This document shows, piece after piece, positions 57,171 to 64,000 of a DNA stretch of 64,000 nt; the first letter of the stretch is position 1, and every line of letters begins with the position of its first letter. The stretch comes from Paenibacillus andongensis (GTDB lineage Bacteria; Bacillota; Bacilli; Paenibacillales; NBRC-103111): contig NZ_CP104467.1 in the NCBI RefSeq assembly GCF_025369935.1, positions 1,193,001-1,257,000 on the forward strand, in the 5' to 3' direction. Both the position numbers and the translations under genes were made by a program. The notes beneath the pieces are model-generated. The model ran no database searches and was not told the origin of the DNA. It saw only the letters and a program-made list of their open reading frames with translations.

Positions 57171-57200
57171 TTGACTTAGACGAAAATATTTTTGTAATAT
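57171..57200 (+). promoter_or_regulatory. promoter of the thrS leader
   Basis: TTGACT (57171-57176), 18-bp spacer, TAATAT (57195-57200). Confidence 0.7.
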
Positions 57201-57206
57201 TATACC

Positions 57207-57517
57207 AAGTCATACAAATTAGGCACTGACCAAAGACATGATTTCCTACACGAACTGTCCAGAGAGAGAAGTTTAGGCTGAAAGCTTCTCCAGTTACCGG
57301 TTGCGAAATTACCCCTTTGTAGCCGTGACGTTGAACCCGTCGATCTATATTCGCGGCAGTAAGCGGCACCGTCTTATCCCCGATACCGGATGCCAATAAG
57401 GACCCTGCATCTGCATACTTTGGTGTACAACCAGAGAATGTAACGTTGTAGGTCGAATTAGGGTGGAACCACGAGCTGAACGCACTCGTCCCTTTGTGGG
57501 AGAGATGCGTTTTTTTG
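57207..57517 (+). promoter_or_regulatory. T-box riboswitch, threonine specifier, upstream of thrS
   Basis: T-box core AGGGTGGAACCACGAG at 57460-57475 and terminator AACGCACTC/GAGATGCGTT with T7 at 57479-57517. In Stem I, ATTTC pairs with GAAAT and CAAAG pairs with CTTTG, leaving an internal loop whose 3' strand carries ACC (57311-57313), a threonine codon. The classic AGUA/GAA loop motif is less clear than in the asd leader. The antiterminator bulge is TGGA, predicting a U discriminator on the matching tRNA. It fills the space between the HxlR gene and thrS. Confidence 0.9.
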
Positions 57518-57559
57518 CGTTCAAAAAATAATGAAATAAATAGGATTGGAGGCTAAATC

Positions 57560-59473
57560 ATGGAGATCAAAGTAACATTGCCAGATGGAACAATTAGGAG
57601 GTATCAACAAGGCACGACAATCGAACAAGTGGCGGAATCCATAAGTACGGGTTTGAAGAAGAATGCTGCAGCTGGAAAGATTAACGGCAAACTCGTTGAT
57701 CTTAACCAATCGATCGAGCATGATAGTCTCATTGAAATTGTAACTCTTGACAGCAAAGAAGGTCTGGAGATATATAGACACAGTACGGCGCATTTAATGG
57801 CTCAAGCTATTAAACGAATATATGGAGAGAAGGCGGTCAAGCTTGGGATTGGACCGGTCATCGAAGACGGATTCTATTATGATATGGATATAGAAAGACC
57901 GCTGTCTAGTGATGATCTTGCCGCCATTAAAAAAGAGATGGAGAAAGTTATCCAAGAGAACCTGCCCATTCTTCGCAGGGTCGTTAGCCGTTCAGAAGCA
58001 ATTAAGACATTCGAGGAACTCGAAGAACCGTTAAAATTGGAGCTCATTCGCGACCTGCCGGAAGATGCCGTCATTACCATTTATGATCAAGGTGAATTTT
58101 TTGACCTGTGTCGGGGACCTCACCTTCCCTCTACAGGTCGTATTAAGGCGTTCAAGCTGATGAACGTGGCAGGTGCCTACTGGCGTGGAGACTCTAATAA
58201 TAAGATGCTGCAGCGGATTTATGGGACTTCATTTCCAAAGAAGGTCCAGCTTGAAGAACATTTACATGTTCTTGAGGAAGCCAAAAAGCGAGATCACCGC
58301 AAACTCGGCAAAGAACTTGAATTGTTTATGTTCTCTGAAGAAGCGCCAGGCATGCCGTTCTTTCTTCCAAAAGGGATGACGATCCGTACGGAGCTTGAGA
58401 ACTTCGCGCGTGAATTACAAAGACAACGGGATTACGATGAAGTGCGTACACCGCTTATGATGAATAATAGGGTTTGGGAGCAATCCGGACATTGGGATCA
58501 TTACAAAGATAACATGTACTTTACCAACGTGGACGAAACAAAATTTGCGCTTAAACCGATGAACTGCCCGGGACACATGCTTATTTTTAAAAACAGCTTA
58601 CACTCCTACAGAGAATTGCCTATCCGTCTATCCGAATTTGGCCAAGTGCACCGCCACGAATTATCGGGGGCACTTAACGGGATGATGCGGGTCCGTACGT
58701 TCTGCCAGGACGACGCACACCTTTTCGTTTTGCCTGAACAAATTGAGGATGAAATTAGCCGTGTCATTGCCCTGATCGACCACGTTTATCAAGTACTCGG
58801 TTTTGAATACAAGGTCGAGCTATCCACCCGGCCGGAAGATTCTATGGGTTCAGATGAGCTATGGAGCCAGGCCGAACAATCTTTACAAAATGTCTTGGAC
58901 AAACTTGGTATCGAATATCATGTCAATGAAGGCGATGGCGCATTCTATGGACCCAAGATCGATTTTCACATATTAGATGCGCTTAAACGGAGCTGGCAGT
59001 GTGGGACGATCCAACTGGATTTCCAGATGCCCGAAAAATTCGATCTTTCTTACATTGGCGAGGACAACCAGAGGCACCGGCCGGTCGTTATACATCGCGC
59101 TCTTTATGGATCGATTGAGCGATTTATTGGCATGTTAACCGAGCATTTTACTGGAGCTTTCCCCCTATGGCTTGCCCCTGTCCAGGCGAAATTGTTGCCG
59201 GTTTCGGAGAACTATATCGACTATGCCCTTAAAGTGAAGAAGTCGCTAGAAGAGGTTGGGATTCGTGTCGAAGCAGATGTGCGGAATGAAAAACTTGGGT
59301 ATAAAATTCGTGAAGCCCAGCTCGAAAAAGTACCTTATATGCTCGTACTTGGTGAGAACGAGAAAAATTCCGGAAAGGTGTCCGTTAGAAAGAGAGGCGG
59401 AGATGACCTTGGCTTAAGAAGTATCATAGAGATTTCTGAGCAAATTCATGAAGAAATTCGTGCTAAAAAGTAA
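57560..59473 (+). CDS. thrS: threonyl-tRNA synthetase
   Basis: Class II synthetase of 637 residues that charges tRNA-Thr. In order: TGS domain (1-60), editing domain with HSTAHLMAQA and CRGPHLP, catalytic core with zinc ligands around MNCPGHM and HRHELSGALNG motif 2, then motif 3 HRALYGSIERF and the anticodon domain from about 540. All parts are intact. Controlled by the threonine T-box upstream. Confidence 0.97.
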   Translation: MEIKVTLPDGTIRRYQQGTTIEQVAESISTGLKKNAAAGKINGKLVDLNQSIEHDSLIEIVTLDSKEGLEIYRHSTAHLMAQAIKRIYGEKAVKLGIGPVIEDGFYYDMDIERPLSSDDLAAIKKEMEKVIQENLPILRRVVSRSEAIKTFEELEEPLKLELIRDLPEDAVITIYDQGEFFDLCRGPHLPSTGRIKAFKLMNVAGAYWRGDSNNKMLQRIYGTSFPKKVQLEEHLHVLEEAKKRDHRKLGKELELFMFSEEAPGMPFFLPKGMTIRTELENFARELQRQRDYDEVRTPLMMNNRVWEQSGHWDHYKDNMYFTNVDETKFALKPMNCPGHMLIFKNSLHSYRELPIRLSEFGQVHRHELSGALNGMMRVRTFCQDDAHLFVLPEQIEDEISRVIALIDHVYQVLGFEYKVELSTRPEDSMGSDELWSQAEQSLQNVLDKLGIEYHVNEGDGAFYGPKIDFHILDALKRSWQCGTIQLDFQMPEKFDLSYIGEDNQRHRPVVIHRALYGSIERFIGMLTEHFTGAFPLWLAPVQAKLLPVSENYIDYALKVKKSLEEVGIRVEADVRNEKLGYKIREAQLEKVPYMLVLGENEKNSGKVSVRKRGGDDLGLRSIIEISEQIHEEIRAKK

Positions 59474-59507
59474 GTTAAAATACGTTTAATTATGAAACGG
59501 AGGTATT

Positions 59508-60146
59508 ATGTTACCCTTTATTGATAATAAGGAGCTCATTACTACAGTCGAAGAGCTTAGATCGCTTATTGGCTACCCAAGCGAACTTGTTCAACACAAG
59601 GTCATTTCTCATATCGATGAACATTGCAGGGACTTTATTGCCAAATCACCTTTCATAGTGATATCAACCTCTGATTCTACAGGCAGATGTGACGTATCTC
59701 CCAGAGGTGATTCGGCCGGTTTTATCCGGGTAGTTGATAACAAGCACATAGTAATTCCTGAACGACCAGGGAATAAAAGAATGGACTCTTTAACCAATAT
59801 AATTTCCAATCCAGAAATAGGTCTAGTTTTTCTAATTCCTGGGCTCGGAGAAACACTGCGAATAAATGGGCGTGCCTTTATTACTAAAGATAGTGAATTG
59901 TTAAATACGATGGCTGTGAGTGGAAAAATACCCTTACTCGGTATTGTAGTTGCCATTGAAGAGTGTTTCCTTCACTGCGCAAAAGCATTTAGACGATCGA
60001 GATTGTGGGAGCCTGAATCTTGGTTGAATAAAGATGAATTACCCTCAGCTGCAAAGATCCTATCATCTCATGTAAAACTTGAGGGTATAACCGCTGAGCT
60101 AATTGCCGAAAGATTAGAAGAAAGCTATTCCAAAAGACTGTATTAG
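59508..60146 (+). CDS. PPOX-type FMN-binding protein (MSMEG_1061-like)
   Basis: A 212-residue split-barrel flavoprotein of the pyridoxamine 5'-phosphate oxidase superfamily. FIVISTSDSTGRCDVSPRGD and RPGNKRMDSLTNIISNPEIG match the FMN-dependent subgroup with a C-terminal helical tail. CGGAGG precedes the ATG. Function unknown; 34 nt after thrS with no clear terminator between, so it may be co-transcribed. Confidence 0.85.
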   Translation: MLPFIDNKELITTVEELRSLIGYPSELVQHKVISHIDEHCRDFIAKSPFIVISTSDSTGRCDVSPRGDSAGFIRVVDNKHIVIPERPGNKRMDSLTNIISNPEIGLVFLIPGLGETLRINGRAFITKDSELLNTMAVSGKIPLLGIVVAIEECFLHCAKAFRRSRLWEPESWLNKDELPSAAKILSSHVKLEGITAELIAERLEESYSKRLY

Positions 60147-60273
60147 TCATTAGATGAGAATCATGATAATTTTATAAGTTCTAAGCAGAGAATATTGAAT
60201 TTAATATCCCGGCCCCTTTGATATGATGATGACAAGAACAACAACAACAGATAAATGAAAGGGGCATTCACAT

Positions 60274-61626
60274 TTGAAAAAGCTAAGCCAAACAGTAGTA
60301 AGCGCTATCGTAGTTGGTGGTTTATTGGCGGGATGTTCAACACAAAATGACGGTGGAAATACGTCGTCAGCAGTACCCAAACAAACGGATAATGCGGTTA
60401 AAAAAGAAGAGAAAGTCAAGCTGACGTTCTGGAGAAACTCGGGGAATGATACGGAGAATGCAGCCTATGACAAGCTTGTTGCTTCCTTCATGCAAAAGTA
60501 TCCGAACATATCTGTAGAAATGACACCGATTCCGTACTCCGATTATGACACGAAATTACGAGTATCCATCGCTTCAGGCAGTCCACCGGATATTATGGCG
60601 CTAGATGCTCCTACGGTTGGTTCGTACGCAAATGCCGGTGCTCTGAAGCCGTTGACCACTTACTTCAAAACGGACGGGAATATCGATGATGTTCCTAAAT
60701 CAACACTTGCGACCTACACGTATCAAAATGAAATTTATATGGCGCCATTAACGGAATCTTCGATTGCCATGTTCTATAACAAAAAGATGTTTCAAGCGAA
60801 GGGCATTCCGCTTCCTTCCAAAAATCCGGATGAGCCATGGACATGGGATCAGGTGCTCGACGCTGCTAAGAAAATCAATGATCCGGCAAACGGCATTTTC
60901 GGTATAGATCCAGCGCAAGGCTTCGGCAATGCGGGTGGTACGGCTTATTTCAAGTATCCGATCATTTGGCAGCTTGGCGGGGAGATTATGAGTCCTGACG
61001 GTAAAACGTCGAAAGGCTTTTTGGATTCACCGCAAACGAAGAAAGCCATTCAATTCTTCTCGGACTTGTATAACAAAGATAAAGTGTCTGCTCTGGAGTA
61101 TCCACCGGATCCATTCCCGAACGGCAAATTGGGTATCACGATTGATGGCTCCTGGTCTCTGGCGAATCTGAAAGAGAAGTTCCCGAATTTCAAACTTGGC
61201 GAAGACTATGAAATTGCTCCTCTGCCAAAAGGAACTGCACAAGCCGTAGCGAATGGCAGCTGGGCGCTTGGCATTTCCTCCAAAAGCAAATACCCGGATG
61301 AAGCGTGGAAGTTCGTCAATTGGGTAACTGGGCATGATGGACAAAAAACGTACGCGGGCATGACCAAAGACATCCCGTCCCGTTATTCGGCAGCGAAAGA
61401 TTTCCCTGAATTGAATGAGTATCCGAAGAACATCTTCGTCATTCAAAACCAGAAGTACGGCAGACCGCGTCCGATTACGCCGATCTTCCCGCAAATGTCC
61501 GATGCTGTGAACAAAATGTTTGAAGATGTCACTATCGGCAAACGGAATATTGACGCATCCATTGCAGAAGCCATCACGACGATCGATAAGGCTTATGCGG
61601 ATGTGCAGGCGCAGCAGAAAAAGTAG
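60274..61626 (+). CDS. sugar ABC transporter substrate-binding lipoprotein
   Basis: Family-1 binding protein of 450 residues. The signal peptide ends at lipobox LAGC. KLTFWRNSGNDTENAAYDKL opens the mature fold and MAPLTESSIAMFYNKKMF lines the ligand side. The TTG start has AAAGGGG about 10 nt upstream. No permease genes are within view; a sensor kinase and response regulator follow, so the permeases may lie beyond the window or elsewhere. Substrate unknown. Confidence 0.9.
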   Translation: MKKLSQTVVSAIVVGGLLAGCSTQNDGGNTSSAVPKQTDNAVKKEEKVKLTFWRNSGNDTENAAYDKLVASFMQKYPNISVEMTPIPYSDYDTKLRVSIASGSPPDIMALDAPTVGSYANAGALKPLTTYFKTDGNIDDVPKSTLATYTYQNEIYMAPLTESSIAMFYNKKMFQAKGIPLPSKNPDEPWTWDQVLDAAKKINDPANGIFGIDPAQGFGNAGGTAYFKYPIIWQLGGEIMSPDGKTSKGFLDSPQTKKAIQFFSDLYNKDKVSALEYPPDPFPNGKLGITIDGSWSLANLKEKFPNFKLGEDYEIAPLPKGTAQAVANGSWALGISSKSKYPDEAWKFVNWVTGHDGQKTYAGMTKDIPSRYSAAKDFPELNEYPKNIFVIQNQKYGRPRPITPIFPQMSDAVNKMFEDVTIGKRNIDASIAEAITTIDKAYADVQAQQKK

Positions 61627-61641
61627 GTTTTTGAAGGTCAT

Positions 61642-61680
61642 AGAGACGAATCATTTCGATGATCGTCTCTTTGTCGTTGT
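61642..61680 (+). terminator. hairpin with TTCG loop after the binding-protein gene
   Basis: AGAGACG and CGTCTCT close a stem continued by ATCAT/ATGAT around a TTCG tetraloop (one bulged A). The T-tract is interrupted (TTGTCGTTGTTT). Confidence 0.75.
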
Positions 61681-61747
61681 TTCCTAAGAAGGTTGACGTG
61701 TATGATAATTAAAAAGTGTGATGACTGGATAAGAAAAGGGGGATTTC

Positions 61748-63529
61748 ATGTTTTTTTCATTGAGGAGCCGTCTGATGGCTGTTTTCTCTATTTTGCTAAT
61801 CCTCCCTTTTGCTGCACTCGCTTATATTCTTAGTGAAGAAGCGACGAAAACGATTAAAGCGTCGATTGAATCTTCAACCGCTCAAACCATCGAACAATTT
61901 GCTTCACATGTCGTAACTCTGCTTACCCAGGTTGAAGATACGGGCAATCAGGTGGTGAGCAGTCGAACGACACAGGAATGGCTTAGCGTTCATTTGAATC
62001 CGGATAATACGATTCAGGAGCGAGTTCTTACGAAGATGAGATTGCGGGAGTATTTTTCTTCGTATGCCGTTAACAACTCTAACGGCATATCGATTAGTGC
62101 TTTTGCCGAGGATGCCGGCGGATTGTGGACGCAAGATAGAACCTATAAAAATAGCGAGTGGTTTACGGCATTTATGACAGCGAACAAGCGCTGGACGACA
62201 GCGCATAAAGATATCGATCAGTCGGACGAATTCATGAGAGCAAGATCGATTAACAGCTTTCTTTTTCCATTGGTGCAGCTGCAATCGTTAAAGAATGTCG
62301 GGTTCATTAAAGTCAATTACCCTACAACCTTGCTTCGAAATGCGATTGAGAAGATTCGGGTCGGGAAGACGGGGAAAGTGATTTTGCTAACGAGCGAAGG
62401 CAATAGTGTGTTGGATCAAAATATGTCAGAGGATCGGGACATTCTAAGGAGTGGTCTTGAGCAAATCGATAAACGCTTCGAGGGGGAGAATAGCGGGATT
62501 TTCCCTATTGAGGATAAGGGGAATACGAATCTGCTCTTTTTCCGCAAATTGCCTGCTCAAAATTGGACGATTGTAGGCACCGTTCCCGAAGGAGAATTGT
62601 ATGAGAAGATCACTCATATCAGGCAAACGATGCTTTTGGTTACTGCCCTTTTGCTTATTCTCGCCATACTGACGGCCTTCTGGTTGTCCGCAGGCATTAC
62701 CAAACCGCTTAGTGTGATGGGCAAAGCGATGAAGCATGTGCAGCGCGGCGAATTTAATCAGGCTCTGCATGTGATGCCGAAAGTCAGGGAAGGACATAGT
62801 GAAGTAGGCTATGTGACGGGGGTTTTCGAGCAAATGACGCACAGGTTGAGATATTTGATCGAAACTGAATTCGAAACGAATTTACGTCGAAAAAATGCCG
62901 AATATAAGGCGCTGCTGCTGCAAATTAACCCGCATTTTTATAATAATACGCTTGAAATCATTAGTGGTCTGGCGGCTATGAAGCGGGAAGACCTAGTGAT
63001 GGACGCCACCGAGGCTTTAGGTAAAATGATGAGGTATTCGCTGAACCTCAATAGCGATTTGGTCCGAGTAGCCGAGGAAATGAGCTATATTCGTGATTAT
63101 CTGTTCATTCTCCTTTTGAGACATGAAGATCGATTACAAGTCGTAATAGAGGATGATCCCGCTGCTAAGGATTTCATGATTGCCAAGTTTATTATTCAGC
63201 CCTTGGTGGAAAATGCAGTGAAGTATAGTCTCGAGAAGGACGGTGTCGCACAGGTTACGCTGCGGACACAGGTGCAAGACGGTAGACTGATGATCTGTGT
63301 CAAAGATAATGGAATCGGCATGTCCCCCGAGTTGGTTCAAGATTTACTGGCTGAGATTAAGACGGGTGATTCTGTTGCCATTCTAAGCAGCGAGGGGCAA
63401 AGCATCGGACTTCGCAATGTTTTATCACGATGTCGGTTAAATTATGGGGAGCAATTTCACTTAGGCTTACATTCCAGGTTGGGCGAGGGGACGGAAATGA
63501 CCTTGTACCTTCCTCTGTTAAGGAGCTGA
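61748..63529 (+). CDS. YesM-type sensor histidine kinase
   Basis: Membrane sensor kinase of 593 residues. Two helices (about 9-28 and 295-318) flank a dCache-like extracellular domain; HAMP (KPLSVMGKAMKHVQRGEF) follows. The His_kinase block reads LLQINPHFYNNTLE, where most family members have FLYNTLE. The ATPase domain has NAVKYS and DNGIGMSPE. GGGGGAT precedes the ATG. Expected to sense the ligand of the neighbouring binding protein and signal to the regulator that follows. Confidence 0.92.
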   Translation: MFFSLRSRLMAVFSILLILPFAALAYILSEEATKTIKASIESSTAQTIEQFASHVVTLLTQVEDTGNQVVSSRTTQEWLSVHLNPDNTIQERVLTKMRLREYFSSYAVNNSNGISISAFAEDAGGLWTQDRTYKNSEWFTAFMTANKRWTTAHKDIDQSDEFMRARSINSFLFPLVQLQSLKNVGFIKVNYPTTLLRNAIEKIRVGKTGKVILLTSEGNSVLDQNMSEDRDILRSGLEQIDKRFEGENSGIFPIEDKGNTNLLFFRKLPAQNWTIVGTVPEGELYEKITHIRQTMLLVTALLLILAILTAFWLSAGITKPLSVMGKAMKHVQRGEFNQALHVMPKVREGHSEVGYVTGVFEQMTHRLRYLIETEFETNLRRKNAEYKALLLQINPHFYNNTLEIISGLAAMKREDLVMDATEALGKMMRYSLNLNSDLVRVAEEMSYIRDYLFILLLRHEDRLQVVIEDDPAAKDFMIAKFIIQPLVENAVKYSLEKDGVAQVTLRTQVQDGRLMICVKDNGIGMSPELVQDLLAEIKTGDSVAILSSEGQSIGLRNVLSRCRLNYGEQFHLGLHSRLGEGTEMTLYLPLLRS

Positions 63530-63537
63530 CAACACAG

Positions 63538-64000
63538 ATGTACAGAATTATGCTGATCGATGACGAAGTCGGCGTACGAAACAGTATTAAAGCCAAAATT
63601 GATTGGAAATCTGCCGGATTTGAAATTGAATTAGAAGCAGCTAATGGTCTGGAAGCCATGCAGCTTCTTAGTGAGCAGCCGCTGCCCGATGTTGTGATTA
63701 CGGATGTCCGAATGCCGCAAATGGACGGTATAGCGTTCATCAAAGCGAGTAAGGAGAAGTTCCCCCATCTTCGTATCATCGTGCTTTCGGGCTACTCGGA
63801 TTTTGAATATATGAAGGCAGCCATCCAGCTGGGTGTGAAAGATTATTTACTAAAGCCCGTGGTGCGCAGCGAATTAACGGCACTCCTTGCCAAATTGTCC
63901 GAAGAATTGGAAGATGACCGCAATCGAATACGCGAACAAGAGCAAGAGGAAATGAAGAATCACCAACAGCTTCAGCTCATGCAGGAGCAATTAATTTGGC
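63538..64000 (+). CDS. response regulator, YesN-type (3' end outside window)
   Basis: The frame from ATG 63538 runs open to the window edge (154 codons seen). The receiver domain is complete: D8/D9, phospho-acceptor D56 in VVITDVRMPQMDG and K106 in YLLKP. A helical linker follows (EELEDDRNRIREQEQEE). An AraC DNA-binding domain is expected beyond the edge, by analogy with the pair at 30-33 kb. AAGGAG (63520-63525) lies 12 nt before the ATG. Confidence 0.92.
   Translation, partial: MYRIMLIDDEVGVRNSIKAKIDWKSAGFEIELEAANGLEAMQLLSEQPLPDVVITDVRMPQMDGIAFIKASKEKFPHLRIIVLSGYSDFEYMKAAIQLGVKDYLLKPVVRSELTALLAKLSEELEDDRNRIREQEQEEMKNHQQLQLMQEQLIW

Noticed and set aside
60212..60265. GCCCCTTT/AAAGGGGC inverted repeat whose 3' arm covers the ribosome site of the binding-protein gene
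   Set aside because: Only 8 bp with a 38-nt loop; could be chance. An expression or folding test would be needed to take it seriously.

Overview
The window looks like a chromosomal segment of a Paenibacillus or a close relative (Bacillota, Paenibacillaceae). Evidence is strong AAGGAGG-type ribosome sites, frequent TTG and GTG starts, T-box and lysine-riboswitch leaders, several sugar ABC importers of the binding-protein plus two-permease type without their own ATPase, YesM/YesN-type two-component pairs, and spore-type families such as DUF3231. Genus assignment is inference from gene content and style; no rRNA, tRNA, CRISPR array, prophage or insertion sequence was seen.

Layout. 1-2.7 kb: end of an EamA transporter and a two-gene ABC-2 exporter. 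2.8-11.8 kb: a maltodextrin operon (mdxEFG-like importer, neopullulanase-type GH13, LacI regulator, two tandem esterases) with the same 16-bp operator, in opposite orientations, before the first gene and before the regulator. 11.9-21.5 kb: a transglutaminase-like protein, asd behind a T-box whose specifier reads as lysine, PAP2 and DedA membrane proteins, a MerR/carboxymuconolactone-decarboxylase pair, a drug exporter, a CcdC-like protein, and lysP behind a lysine riboswitch. 21.5-28.4 kb: a hairpin-rich intergenic stretch, an AAA ATPase, DUF3231, CBS and PEP-mutase-family proteins, small genes, and a membrane protein/XRE/DUF4386 cluster.

28.5-43.9 kb is a second carbohydrate-use region: a cre-preceded (alpha/alpha)6 glycosidase, a sensor kinase and AraC-type response regulator, a lipoprotein and two permeases, LacZ, a short-chain dehydrogenase, and a pair of GcvPA/GcvPB-like PLP proteins that lack the usual glycine-rich loop and have no gcvT or gcvH beside them. 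This last pair is the best candidate for undescribed biochemistry here.

44-57 kb: a SET protein, an ABC exporter fused to a cyclic-nucleotide-binding domain, an aldo/keto reductase with MerR regulator, a DMT transporter, ecsAB, a secreted subtilase, decayed fragments (HisKA kinase piece; MarR lacking its DNA-binding core) next to a pirin gene, a DHFR-like/haloalkane-dehalogenase-like pair and an HxlR regulator. 57-64 kb: thrS behind a threonine T-box, an FMN oxidase-family protein, and a third sugar-sensing block (binding protein, sensor kinase, response regulator cut by the window end).
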